In this document: positions 8,388-20,995 of the stretch, piece by piece
Position numbering within the stretch: the first letter of the stretch is position 1
How the letters are laid out: each line of letters starts with the position of its first letter
Assembly (NCBI RefSeq): GCF_027596085.1
Contig: NC_072467.1
Coordinates: forward strand, 26,633,734-26,697,733
Direction: 5' to 3'
Origin: Anoplopoma fimbria
Taxonomy: Eukaryota; Chordata; Actinopteri; Perciformes; Anoplopomatidae
DNA: 64,000 bases
Notes under the pieces: generated by a model
The model's database searches: none
The model's input: only the letters and a program-made list of their open reading frames with translations
What the model was told of the DNA's origin: nothing
Position numbers and translations under genes: made by a program

Positions 8388-11300
8388 ATGGACAGGAAGC
8401 GTACTTGTGTGAAGCTGTCGGTCCAGCCGTCCAGAGGGCTCATGGACGAGAAGTTTATCGTCCTAGTCGAGAACGTCTTCCCGGGTTTCCAGCTGACCGT
8501 CTACACCCTCTACCAGTGTGAAGGCGGACACAGCTGGGAGGCGTTCGCTCACTACACCGCCAACGCCAGCGGGACTGTGAACGGTACCTGGTTCAATACC
8601 TAGACCTTTGAAACTCTGGAAAGTTATTTTTTTAAATGTTTGCAGGCGTCGTTAAGTTTCGTGCAGCCAAACACAATTAGTCATAAAATTATGTGACGGT
8701 TTGGAAAAGAATGAATTTCAAAATGTGAAATATTTTTCATGATTTGTACAGTTTCCGAGGATCCCAGTCTGGGCGGGACTTATTCTGGGGTTGAACAGAT
8801 GGGTCTAATGTGGAGCCTCAGACCAGTTCCAGGCAGCAAACCAGGGCTCAGGTAGGCCAACAAGGAAAGAGCTGTTCAGATAAAACCAATCAAAACCAAA
8901 TCAGTATCAGAGTCCCGACTCTTTCCCATCATCCCTCAGGATGAGGAAGATGAACGTCCAGACTCCCATGGAGGTCAAAATCTTGGTGTACCCGGGTCAC
9001 CTGACTGAGGGCTTCGTGGACAAGGTGCCGCTGGCCGGTGTGGTGGTGGAGCGCTGGTACATGGCGCCCGGCGTCCGCAGGATCCCGATTACAGAGGCCG
9101 GACTCACTGCGACCCTCTTCCTCCCCTCAGGTAGGACCAGAACAGAGTCTGGAGGGAGGTCTCCTCTGGCTTCCCATAACTGAGAAGCTTAAACCAGATA
9201 TAGTTTGACATTTTGCTTTAAAAAAATCAGAAATGAACGACACCATCGTTGTATAAACTGTGAATTGTTTTTGGTGTTATGACTCGTCTGAAGGACCCGG
9301 ACCGTTCCCGGCCTCCTGGACCTGTGGGGGGGTGGAGGACAGCTGGTGGAGTACCGCGCAGCGCTGCTGGCCTCCCACGGCATCGCCTCCATGGCCCTCG
9401 ACTACCTGACACCTAAAATTACCAAGGAAACCGGGAAGATGGTGGACAACGAGTACTTTGAGGTAAAACTGATCTAAAACACCTTTGCTCAGAACACACA
9501 TATAATGTTTCTACACACGTCTCTTAAAACATTAAAGTCGGAGCATTTTAGTCCCTCCATGAACCTTCATGAACCTCAGGGCCATAGACAGGAAAAATAT
9601 TAAGATATAATGAGAACATGTTAGAGCAAGCGATGAGCGCTGAAACTTTCTAAGAAATGTAATGTTTTTTCCACTTTCTCACAGCTCTTCTTCTGTGGTG
9701 TTGTATTCGGTTTCACTACACACTGGTGTAGCCCAAACAATGTCCTCCACTCCACCAGGAATTAGATATAAGTGAAGGGATCTGTTGAATTGTTTTTTTA
9801 ATTATTATACTAATAATAATAATAATAATTACAAAGTGCTTTGACTGACAAGGCAGCAAAAGCAAGACAATTAAACAAAAGAAAGCTTGAACAAACTAAG
9901 TTAAGACTTCCACCCTGATAAAGATAAAACAGTACAAAAGATGAAACAATAAAAACAATCAATAGGATAAAACTAAACTAAGAAATACAATGAAATAACA
10001 AGTGAGAATAAAAAATGAAAAAATAAATAACAAATGGAATAGATAAAGACAAAATAGTGTATTCAAATAAAATAAGATAGTAAACCAATAATAAAACGAA
10101 ACATTAAAGCGAATTATTAATTTATATATTTCTTCATTTAACAGCATTAAAGCCAAATTTATTCTTTACACATGAGAAGACTACTGAGTCTAAGGCTGCT
10201 TTTCTTAATCCATTAATCTGCCGATTCCTTTGTTGATTAACAGATAAATTGTTTTGTCTGGAAAATGTTAGAAACTAGTGAAATGTCTATTTTTCTTCGA
10301 TAGCCAGAGGTGACATCTTTAAATATCCACTCAACCAAAGATATAACGTTTATCACATTTTCACACTTTTGGACTTTAGCCCTGATTTTCCGATCATAGG
10401 ACAGTTTTTTGGAGTGCCAGGAAAATAATCCACAGATCGAAGGAGAGTCTGCTTCGGTGCACGCACAGTTTTGTGCATGAAATGTAAACTCAAAGCAAGA
10501 TAAGATAAGATAAGATAAGATAAGATAATCCTTTATTAGTCCCGCAGCGGGGAAATTTACAAGATAACAGAAGACACAGGGCGATCATGAAGTGTTGCCT
10601 GCATCTCTGTGATGATCATTCATTTTGGCTGTGAGACACACAGAGTCAAGTAACGGCAGGTTAATGTTGAGCTATGTAGGTTCAAAGTCTTTTCTGCAGA
10701 CACCATGATGTGTGTCTGTTATCTTTGTGTTCATGTCATAATAGACTCATGAAAAACTCGGTCAGAGGTTCATTCAGAGACAAGTGTACAAATTAAGGAG
10801 GTGGAGGAAGTGATAAAAAATATAAAAAAGAGGTCGTATTGTTGGTCCCTTCCTGAACAGGGGTTTGATTTTAATCAATAAAATCTCCACATCAAAGATT
10901 AACCTCTAGTGGTGTAATATATTTATAAACGTTTGCCAATTTTTACACTTTGGCACCAGGATGTTGGCCAGGAATAGTTTTTGATAAATTTCTGAACACA
11001 GAGCCACTTTTGTCCAGCAGTGACAAGTCAGATTCATTTTTATTCATACAGCCCCAAAAAATCCCAAATTACAAAATTGTCTGGGAGGGTTCAACACCCT
11101 CTGTCCCTGAACGCTCATTTCAGATAAGGAAAACCCTTTGATAGTAAAAAAAAGACAAATCTGAGGGTTATCAACACAGATATTCTCTCTCTTCAAGGAC
11201 AGATGTGTGAATACTGTTTGCAAGACGTAAATAAGACAAAGATAACCTAACTGACAGTTTCTTTAAACATGATTTCCCAACTGAGAGGAAAGCTGGGAGT

Positions 11301-14172
11301 CAAAGATCAAACCCAGATTACAGCAGCCTGTAAAACTACCGAGACACAATGAGAGCAAGTTTATGGAAATGTGTTGCCAATGAACAATGTATCAGGTTAA
11401 CTTTATATAGCTGTCACAAGTTTTGTTTACATCTAATGCTGAAAGTCAGATAAAAGGATATAGGGCGCATATAAATGCAGAAACATGTACAAAGCTCACA
11501 GCAGCCCACTGATCCTAAAATGCTTAGGCCCAGTTAAAGGGATAGTTCTGGTGTTTTGACATTGGCTTGTATGAACTTCTTATCCATAGTCATGTATTAC
11601 TGTAGATAAAAAACAAGAAGGAGAAAAAACTTGAGAGCAAAGTAAAATACTGCTGTGGACGGGGGGCAGCAGCAAAACGTGTTTTAACCACCTAAAAGGA
11701 AGGTCAACTAAAAACACAATCTATATCCATTTAAATGTACTCTTTATTTAGAATATTTTTATATCTTTGTCTCAAGGTAGGACAGCCTTTTTCCAAATGG
11801 GAACTGAACTGAAAGCAACACTTATCAATCCTCTATTTAAAGCCATGAGACTCCATTGATAAAAACATCATGGATCATTTCTCTTAGCCATCTCAAATAC
11901 GTTTTACTGCTGCCACCGAACTATCCCTTTTAAATGGAGAGATCACATTTCATGTATGTATATGATGATACTAATCATGTTTTTAAAAACAGATCTACCA
12001 ACGCTCTGTGACACCTTTTTTTCTGACATGTGTTCCTTGTTTCAGACGGCCTACAGAGTCTTGGAGCAGCATCCTCAGATCCTCGGCAGCAGGATCGCCA
12101 TGTTGGGCCTTTCCTTCGGCACCAGTGTCACCCTCAAAATGGCCGTTTACTCCCAAGTTTTTAAGGTGGGACAGCTTAAAACAGAGCTACTGTCATTATA
12201 TTAATGCGGCTTATTGTATCTACACTAGTTGACATTTTTAAAACCTGCTTTGAGGCTCAAAGTGAGCGGCTCTGACCGATGCTGCGTTCACATGGAATCA
12301 GACAGACAAATGACGACAAACGGACAAGTCCTTTATGACAAAAAACAAACAAACAGTCCGAAAGAACGAACGCAAAAAAGGAAACACACATAACAACTCA
12401 CGGCAATATGTTGCTATGGTGATGGAATTATATATATTAAACTAAATTATTTCGGGTCTACTATTTCATATATTTATTCTAGAAATGCATAAAAATTGAG
12501 GTTTCTCTTATTATTCTATTGCAAACTTTCGCAACTTTCTCCTTGACATCAACCTGACATCCGGTTGTAAACTTCGCCGCAGTGGATGGCGAACAGTTTA
12601 AATGAAGCTTAGCGTAAATTCAGTCAGGAAGACTATCTTTACGCTCCTTGTCATTCTTAATCCCAGTCACTCTCTCCACGTGACTACTCTATCAGCTGAT
12701 TGTGGGTTTCACTTAAAGTTAACCAACCAGAGTCTGCCACGGTTTCCTTAAGCCAATCACACCGTTGCTGTCCAACTTTAAAAATGTTCTCCTCTCTGCT
12801 GCTGTCAGTTGTTATTTCAGCACGATCAGATAAGAATGGATGCATTTCCTTACCCTTTTCTACATCTCGTTGTTGGTAACTGAGACGATATCGGATCCAA
12901 GTCAGGACTTAATATCAATGTTCAGCCGGAGCCGGCACTCAGCCTGCGGGCGGCCGGTGTAGGAGCAGTTGGTAGCGCTGTGCAGCGGCTCCCCCTCAGA
13001 CGAGCAAGAAGCCTCTTGCTCAGCTAGATGATCGCAGTGGTTTACCAGCAGCATTCCTTCCTCTCTCCCAGCTCCGCGAGCAGTAAATCTACAGTTAGAC
13101 GCAATCCAGTTGATCTTTCCCGCGCCGTGCGTAAAGACGAGGAAATCAGGCTCAGCCAAAGCTCAGCAGGCGAAGACGAAGTAAGTCGATTCCCGTACTC
13201 TTTCTCGACCGGCAACTCCTGGCAGACAACGCCGTCATCTCCACGCAGCAGTTGTGGGTTAGCTCCATCCACACCATCGTTGCTCGCCTTCAATACCAAG
13301 AAACGCTGCAACTCCGAGCCGCTAAAAACTAGAACTTTGTTTCTGCTGCCGCTGCTTTTACCGGACAGAGGAAAAATCCATGGGTCAAGTTCCTGGGCAT
13401 CACTCTCCATTCAGTTCATATGAAAGCGTCCCTTCCAGCCACGAAGTTAGAGCACATCCGCGAGATTAGGAATCTCATTGCGCAGAGAAAGAAAAAAATA
13501 AATATAAAATACATAACTAAGCAACAGTTAAGCTTAGTTTACACTCGCCGTAGTGAAGCCAGCGCGAGGCGTGCGCGCACGCCAGATGATGACGTAATCA
13601 CGGCCGGCGAGTGGTGCGCTTAGGCCAGCAGTGGTCGCCCGCTAGATCACGTGACTGTCACAAATAGTTCACTGATAAAACACAAGAAACACATCTGGGT
13701 ATTATAGAAAGAAAGCCAATTCACTTTTAAAAGCTTTATGAACGGGAGTTCTTAAAAGTCTACATTTTAAGTAAATATTTAATATAATATTTAAGTCAAA
13801 TCAAATAGTTAACAGGATAGTACACCTTTGTTTCTTTAAAATGCATTTATTACTTGACGTGAAAAAAAATATATAAAAATATAAAAATAATAATTTGTCC
13901 ATGAATATGAGATATGCCTACAGATAATTACAATCCCTCCTCAGCATTGTGGAGGTTGGTTTGTGGCTTTTGTCGGTTACACCTACATTCTATGGGTTAC
14001 ACCCATTCTCACAGGTCATTTGCTTGTATGCTCTCTGGCATTTTGTAGAGAAAAATAGAGCAAAGAGTTTAAACGGCTCCGTTAATGCTTGGAGCTTGCA
14101 TGCGTCGCAAGTGCGAGTTTAAACAAAGCTTTACTCCCTCTTTGGCCATCAGAAATTCGGCAAGCAAGTCAT

Positions 14173-14217
<45 letters not shown>

Positions 14218-17200
14218 TCATGTAATTTGTCCAATAGCATGGGATACCATTATCTTAGTCAAGCCTTCCTTTATATTATCACCAAAGCTACTTCTCGCAT
14301 TCTATTGTTCTATCGTTACTTAATCTCCTGGTCTAACGTGACCGTTACTCAATCTCCCGGTCTAACGTGACCTGGTCTAAAGTGACCTTTTCTCATTTAC
14401 CTAGTTTAACGTGACCGTTTTCCATTCTCCAGGTCTGATGTGACTGTTTCCCATTTCCCGGTCGGAATGTGACCCGGTCCCGAGGACCCAGTTACTAATT
14501 TCCTGGTCGGCAGTGACCTGTTCTGAGTGACCCGAATTTCTAATTTCCTGGTCGGCAGTGACCTGGTCTGAGTGACCTAAATTTCTAATTTGCTGGTCAA
14601 ACATGACCTGGTCAAGAAGGACCGCTTATCTCAAATTCGGTCAAACATCTCCTTTATCCAGTTTGGGGGACTATCCGATCTCTCTCTACTATCTGATCTC
14701 TCTCTGGTCTAACTCTACCCCCCTATCCTATCCTCTCACTTGACCACAACTGTCCTATTCTGCGGTCTGACATGACCCACAACTGTCCTATTCTGCGGTC
14801 TGACATGACCCACAACTGTCCTGTGCTGCTTTCTTACTTGAACCACAACTGTTCTGTTCTGCGGTTTAACATGACCCCCACCTATCCTTTCCTGCTGTCT
14901 GTCGAGACCACCGCTATCAATTCTGTGATCTGTCAAGATCCCACCAGACTTTACTGTGGTCTATCTAGACCCTCACTATCCTTTTCTGCAGTCCATTGAG
15001 ACCCCCCTATCCCTGTCTGCGGTCTATCTAGACCCTACCCTATCCTTTGCTATGGTTTACTTGACCCTTCTTAAATCGCTGGCCAAACTCCAATTCATAT
15101 AAGCTCATTTAATCTTCTGTTTCTGCTTAGGAGTTCTCTGCAGCAGTTGATAAGTTATTTATTTTATATATTTATATAAAATAATTCTCTCTTTTGGGGG
15201 ATTGTACCTGTCTGACTTCAGCATCACTGCCCCTCTGTTAGACGGTTTCGCCATGGAGTCCAATCGCCAAAGACTTTGCAATATTAATTTCATATGTGTA
15301 ATAAAATATTGTTAAATTTTATTGAAGTTTCTCCTGATTTAAATATTTTAAGGTCTGACAGCCCTTACTTGTCAAACTTGCATAACATCCAGTTTTCCGT
15401 CTGCCTGATTCCATGTGAATGCAGCCTAATGATTAATTCCAAAAGTAGGCAAAGAGTATCATCGGCCAGCTTCTGGTATGAAAATAATTTCATACCAGAA
15501 GTCAAACATCTTTATTTCTGCCCTAAAGTTGGTTTAACTTGGAGGTTTATGGAGATCGACTGGCTTCAGGAGCCTCAAGGAGCCATTTGGATTTTGTAGT
15601 CTTTCATTTCTGTGTCACTTACTGGATCTTTCTCGTCCGTTAACATGAGTTCAGATATCATGTTTCTGTCTCAGCTGATCATGTGTTAACCTTTATGTGT
15701 GTGTGTGTGTGTGTGTGTGTGGTCTCCCAGCTCAGGTGTGCAGTGTGTATTAGTGGGAGTCATGTGCAGCCGGTCGACGGATCTGTGGAACAAATGCTGA
15801 CTTTCTTTCATCAGTAAGTTGAACTGACTTCAGGTACTTTCAGAATTTTTGCTAAACAACTCAACTTCTATGGGTCAGATTCTTGTTAAATGTGCTGATG
15901 ACTTTCCTGCTCCCCAGAGAATGAACCCATAACGATCTTTCCTCTTTCCGTGATCAACAAACTTTGAGCTTTCTATGAAGCTATTATCTTTCTTTTTTTT
16001 GTCCTATCAGAAATGCTGAGAAGACTCGATTCAACGAGGAGAACCAAGTGATCTGGCGAGATCTGCTGCTGCCCATCCCCACCGACCCCTCGCTGAAAGT
16101 GGACGTGAGTACCACCAGACAAAACTCCTCTCTAACTTTTCCTTTAAAGTTCATTTTATATTTTTTTAAACTGTGTTTTCAGTCAATTTCTTTTTTTTGA
16201 ATGGGATATTTCCCTTTATTTAATCGTACAATATTTCCTGGCGAGAACTAAACTATAAACGTTGTAGCTAACACTTAATCACTCAACTACCATGGCAGCC
16301 CATAATATATTTTTGTTCCTTTACAGCAAAACAGGTGAACAACTGTTTCATGTGTTTTCTTGGTAGTATTTTGATTGTCAAGTTAAATAAATGAGGAACC
16401 AATAAATGCAACTTATTTCACATGTGATACAGAAAACATTTGTGGATTTTATTGTGCAAGATTAAAATGATTTATTAGACATTTTTAGAGGACAAAAACT
16501 TTTCAAAATAATAGATTTCTGTCAGTTGTCAAAGTAAATGGGGCTCAATGCAAAATTCAGAACATGTATATTGCCTCCACAACGCTCTCAACAGAGCAAC
16601 ATCTGGGAGTATAATGGAAAGTATTTGTGAATTAATTCTAGCACTGAGTAATGAATTAAACATCCAAAGATTCGTGATTCCACATGTGACACAGGTTTAT
16701 GTATAAAAGTCCAAACTGCAGGTTTAAGTATAAAAGCTGTTTGTGTTTGAGCAGGTGGGACGACTCCAGTGTCCTCTGCTGCTGGTTGTGGGGGAGGACG
16801 ATCAGAACTGGCCCGCCTACGAGTCTGCAATGGACGTGAGTTTACTGACGCGACGGCATCCTGTTTTAATAACAAGCTGGGTCCAGAGATCATCAGAGAA
16901 AATATGAGATGATTTTTAATTTTTTTTTACTTCCTGTTGTCCAGATAAAGGAGATGGTGCAGCGGGCGGGGAACGATCACCTGCTGACCGTCCTGTCGTA
17001 CCCGAACGCCGGTCACCTGATTGAACCTCCGTTCACGCCGTTCGCCCGAGCCAGCACCTTCAGAACAGTCTCCGCCAAATCTCAGACACGTAGGTACACC
17101 TGCACTGGGTTCCTGCAGGTCCTTATAGTGTCCTCAAAGGTTTATTTTTAGTTATGGTAGGTTTTAAAGTCTAAGGGTGATGCCAAGCAGCGTGAGATAT

Positions 17201-17757
17201 ATCACAGGCTTTACTTATTTAAATGGGGTTCAGTCTCTCTTTTTATGTAATGTTTTGATTGGTTCTTAACAGGACACCTGCTCTCATAAAGGTAACAGGG
17301 CTAAAGAAGTACACAAAATAGAACAGATGATGCTAAGCTAAAGACAATTAGCCAAAGGGGTTCAGAGAAGAACACAAAGTCCTCTGTTAATTCTGATATT
17401 AAGTATCTGGATAATATGTTTTTAGTTTGGAGCCAATATGCGACAGGAAGTAGAGGAGCAGACTTTTAGTTCAGTGACATCTTAGCTGGAGTTCACAGAT
17501 TTAATTGACCGTTAAAGTTGATGACAGGTAGATACACTTTAACGTGTATGTGTCTTAACGTTGTGCATGACTTGAGTTTGGAGGTGTGACGTCTGTTTCA
17601 TCTGTCTGTTGTCTTTGCAGTGATCGCTCTGTGGGGCGGAGAGCTGGTGGCACATTCTCGCGCTCAGGAAGACTCCTGGAGGAAGACGCTGGTCTTTCTG
17701 AAGGAGAATCTGTTCGGCGGCTCAAGCCCTGGTGCAACTTCATTTTCCAACCTGTAA
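8388..17757 (+). CDS. Acyl-CoA thioesterase/BAAT family gene, ten coding exons, one frameshift
   Basis: Coding exons: 8388-8583, 8752-8851, 8940-9130, 9294-9462, 12046-12165, 15731-15813, 16011-16104, 16755-16835, 16945-17089 and 17621-17757 (TAA). All junctions are GT-AG, and phases fit except for one missing base in exon 4. Restoring frame by comparison gives a nominal 438 residues, within the family range. Residues 1-150 form the thioesterase/BAAT N-terminal domain (LGGTYSGVEQMGL is typical); residues from about 205 are the alpha/beta-hydrolase BAAT_C domain. The triad is Ser242 in GLSFG, Asp in GEDDQNW and His369 in AGHLIEPP. Serine rather than cysteine as nucleophile favours an acyl-CoA hydrolase over a bile-acid N-acyltransferase. 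The C-terminus SNL could be a weak peroxisomal signal. I start at 8388 because an acceptor CAG ends at 8381, placing the ATG at 8373 in the intron. The frameshift makes it a pseudogene or an assembly error. Confidence 0.85.
9294..9462 (+). pseudogene. Exon 4 of the thioesterase-family gene, carrying a 1-bp deletion
   Basis: Both splice sites look usable. In frame from exon 3 the exon reads GPGPFP and then runs into an unrelated frame with a TGA near 9406. One base over, from 9310, it reads GLLDLWGGGGQLVEYRA and on to DNEYFE, which is the conserved family segment linking the domains. A single C is missing in the CCC run at 9307-9309. Everything before and after is otherwise conserved, so the lesion is either very recent, polymorphic, or a homopolymer error. 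Confidence 0.85.
10496..10570 (-). mobile_element. LINE 3' tail fragment (minus strand)
   Basis: (AAGAT)n followed by aatcctttattagtcccgca and gcggggaaatt. It matches the reverse complement of the LINE 3' end at 22020-22110. It sits in intron 4 of the thioesterase-family gene. Confidence 0.65.
11534..11933. mobile_element. 400-bp MITE in intron 4
   Basis: The left end ttaaagggatagttc (11534-11548) is matched by the inverted right end gaactatcccttttaa (11918-11933). The interior is AT-rich and noncoding. The ends resemble those of the element at 27413-27858. A short-TIR non-autonomous DNA transposon is the best call; superfamily not determined. Confidence 0.75.
12046..12165 (+). CDS. Exon 5 of the thioesterase-family gene (nucleophile serine)
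   Basis: A 40-codon, phase 0-0 exon. It encodes the nucleophile elbow MLGLSFGTSV, with Ser242 as the expected catalytic residue. Family knowledge: acyl-CoA thioesterases of this type use Ser, whereas mammalian BAAT has Cys at this position. Confidence 0.85.
14176..14214. repeat. (TA)n microsatellite
   Basis: Pure TA dinucleotide run of about 39 bp inside the 3.1-kb TIR element. Confidence 0.95.
14330..15065. repeat. Degenerate ggtctaacgtgacc-type minisatellite
   Basis: Imperfect units of roughly 30-45 bp with ggtctgacatgacc or ggtcggcagtgacc cores. Two adjacent 33-bp units near 14747-14815 are identical. Periodic open frames on the minus strand are by-products. Confidence 0.8.
15470..15501. 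other. Perfect 14-bp-stem hairpin
   Basis: cttctggtatgaaa at 15470-15483, loop ataa, exact reverse complement at 15488-15501. It lies just outside the right end of the 3.1-kb TIR element. Function unknown. Confidence 0.8.
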
Positions 17758-18474
17758 CCAAGGCAACATCTATACGTCGGGGAAGGACTGCTAAGGGAGC
17801 CTCAGGTTCAGGAAGTAGAAGTCATGTTTATTTATCCCCTTAGAGAATATCACATGACTCACGTTTCAGGCTTTGATTGATACGAAATGTTCCAAAAGAT
17901 GAATAACTATATAAGATAATATCCGGTAATAATATTAGAGTTTATTTATATATCACTTATCAGAATCATAGATTACAAAGTGATTTAAAAAGGAAAATGT
18001 ATTTCATACATAGACTCAAGTTTACAAGTTTGGAATCGCTGCTATATTGATGTTTCTTTTCTTTCCTTATTAATTACTCTTTTAACAGAGATAAAAACAA
18101 TATAATTTAGACGACAAATGTTGTACTTGTTGAACTTTAATTATGGTTTACTCTTAAGTGGTTTGAACTCTGATTTGTTCAGCTGATATTCCAGTAGAGC
18201 TAACTCTAGACTAACTTTCTGTTTCTATTATGAAGTTTGAAGAAGAGCCTTTGATGAAGCAACACCTTGTCTGTTAATTCCAGCTCGTTATCTGCTGCTT
18301 TATTGTGAAAGACCTGACCTTGAAACAGGAAGTTGTTCCTGTTTAAATCTAAGCTTTTAGTTTTAATTTCTTCTCTTCTTATACAACTGTAGCTCAGAGG
18401 GATCTTTGTCTCTTTCAGTTGTCATTGTGTTTGAACCATCGTTCAGCGTTTTGCCCTCCATCTACTCAAATAAA
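17758..18474 (+). other. 3' UTR and candidate polyadenylation signal of the thioesterase-family gene
   Basis: After TAA at 17755 the sequence is AT-rich and noncoding. A canonical AATAAA at 18469-18474 is a plausible polyadenylation signal and would give a 3' UTR of about 730 bp. There is no transcript evidence. Confidence 0.35.
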
Positions 18475-18714
18475 TAACATCTATTAGTAAAGAGGACTTT
18501 GTAAAACCATGAAAAAACATTCAGATATATGAGGAGTTCTCTTAGAAGAAGCATCAAATTAAAACAATACACTAAGATACATAAGATCTAGTCCCATATT
18601 AATCAAACTCTGACGGGCTCAACTTGAGTCGAGCTTTATGCAGCTGCTTGACGGATCCATTATCTGTTTGGAGACCATTAACAACCATGAGCACATTTAG
18701 TTAAAATGTGGGGG

Positions 18715-18990
18715 GGGAATCTGGTAACAATGTACTGGAATCAAATGCACGAACCAGATTGCAGGATTAGGTTCAGTAGAACAGTATTTACTTTATAAAA
18801 AACAGGTTGGGTACACAGGTGATCCGTCTGGTAATCAGGCAAACAGAGCAGGAGACGATTAGGCAAAAACCAAGTCTACTAAAACAGGCAGAGAACACTT
18901 AGAATTGCAGGAATGCTTGGAGGTAAAGACAAACAGAGACAGAGGAACACACAGACTAAATACACAGGGGAGGTGAAACCAAACGTTCCT
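18715..18990. repeat. Possible dispersed LTR-like or non-autonomous repeat
   Basis: The stretch with caggcaaacagagcaggaga and cacacagactaaatacacag resembles repeat sequence I associate with percomorph intergenic DNA. No ends or target duplications could be fixed, so the call is tentative. Confidence 0.3.
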
Positions 18991-20995
18991 CGGGTGCAAA
19001 CGGCTCGGGACTTCTTAAAATTCAAGCACATTTCCATTATTTTCTTATAGAAATTCTAAATCAACAAGAATAACCTGAAATAAGGATTGTTACTTTTAAA
19101 GGTCGGTCCAACTTAAATGTGAGCCAGAAGTTCTCTAACTTTTAGCCAAACACCATTCATTTTTATCAGCAGGTGACAAGCAAGACACCTTCAAATTAAA
19201 GGTACATCTTCAGGATGAATGTATATTGATGTTTTCACTTTGCATTAGGGCTGCAAATGGATCAAAAACCCGTATCATGGATTAGTCACGGATCGGATCA
19301 GCACAAAAGAAAAAAGGGAGCAAATCAAACTTTTAAAGATCCCTGATCACGTAGAGAACATTAGAAATAAACTAAATTAAGTTATTAATAAATGTATTGA
19401 GAGCTTCTGAAATAAAATCCTCTGGCTGAGCAGCTGTGTTGAACTTTAGCACACATTAACATTATGTTCCCTTTAGATAGAGAAGAAAAGGAAACCTTTA
19501 ACGCCTTGACCCTCATTTAAATGAAACAATTTCATTCAGTAAAATGTTATCGAGCCGTGTGTCTGCTGGTGTTTGACTGATGTAGATCAATAAAACCCAA
19601 AATAAAAAAGAACATGAACTTGTTCAGAGGAACACCTGAGCAGGTAAACATGAAAAGGAGGGAATTACATTAAATTGAGAGTTTTAGGCCACTAAAGTAT
19701 CCTGTTTTCTTTTTTTTTTTTTTAAATCATTCAGTCATGAAAATCATGCTGATGGATTTAACATTCATGACCTGTTTGATTTACAGATTTTGACCTTTTG
19801 AAGAGCCGGACTGGTGGTTCTGAATGTTTGATCAATGTATTATGTGGTTTCAGCCGCTGGCAACAAAGTTCATGATCTTAACTCATCTCTTCATCCATCT
19901 ATTTTAATGGTTTAATGGTATTTTAGTGGTTCAAACTTTAATGTAGTGGTGTGTTGGTGTGCCAAACCGTAAACCTCCACCTGACCTTTACTCCTCCACC
20001 AGGTGAAAGGGTGCAGCAGTGATCCAGTCTGGTCCTCCGCACGAAATATTACAGCCTGTTGAGAATGAAGCTCTGGTTTATGTATTTCATTAATAAACAA
20101 CAGACCCTTTGGAATATAACACTGAAAGTACAAAGTGTAAAGAATAATACATAATAAAAGTAAAAAATGTAATTGTTGTGTTTGACTTCACAACTTTGAA
20201 CTCACATAAACTTGTGTAATTGTAAATGTAATTATTTGTTTTGTATATTTTCTGAAGCTGGTGAAGTTTTTTTTTATTGTTTCAATGTTTTTATCAGTCT
20301 TAGTTAACTTAAATCACCAAGGGGCTGGAACGTTACCTGACTCCATGTTTGCTGTGTAGTGAAATGATTAAACACACAGACAGTTAGGAATGCGCACGTT
20401 TCATCTGAAATAATAAAGATCTTAAAACTAAACTGAAATACCATGATCGGTTCATTAAGCAGGTCATATTGTGAAAATAAATACAACAATAAGATGCACC
20501 CCATATAAAACAAAATATAATTCAAATAGAAAATCATCCTTAGTGTTTGCCTGCACTGTAAAAAATGTCTGTGAAATTAACAGTGAAATTCTGTGAAATC
20601 CTGACAAACAAAAATTACAATAAAGTGGTGTTTATTTTACAATATTTTTTACTAAAATACTCAACAAAACAAAACAGTTAATTTTAAAGTAAGAATATGT
20701 TAAAATTATCATATTTCTTTGTAGAATAAACAGATTACTTTAGTTTAAACACAAACAAATTATAATACAAATAGCAATAGAATAAAGTCAAAATTACAGC
20801 ATGAAATATTAAACAATGTTTTTCGTCAGTTTTTTTTATACAGAAGGAAACCGTATGTTATATTTACGGATAAGAATATGTATTATATATACATATTCAC
20901 ATATATATGTATCATTATTTGACAATAATAATAATAATAATAATGTAATAATAATACATATATGTCATATATGTCATTAATAATAATGAATATAA
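18991..20995. other. Gene-free AT-rich interval
   Basis: No spliced coding homology is recognised. From about 20545 there are gtgaaattctgtgaaat-type degenerate repeats, and at 20880-20990 an (AT)n/(AAT)n simple-sequence patch. The rest looks unique. Confidence 0.6.

Larger units (their letters stand above)
12281..15425. mobile_element. 3.1-kb TIR-flanked element in intron 5
   Basis: The left terminus gctgcgttcacatggaatca (12281 on) is inverted at the right end (terminating at 15425). The arms are about 27 bp with two mismatches. Inside are a CpG-rich block at 12900-13640 with a 16-bp palindrome, (TA)n at 14176-14214, and a degenerate minisatellite at 14330-15065. Open frames of 85-131 codons on both strands in the CpG-rich block show no transposase motif I recognise. 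No clear target-site duplication is seen. Likely a large non-autonomous DNA transposon. Confidence 0.7.

Noticed and set aside
13028..13423. Overlapping 131- and 122-codon frames on opposite strands
   Set aside because: They lie in the CpG-rich core of a TIR element; no transposase signature and neither frame preferred.
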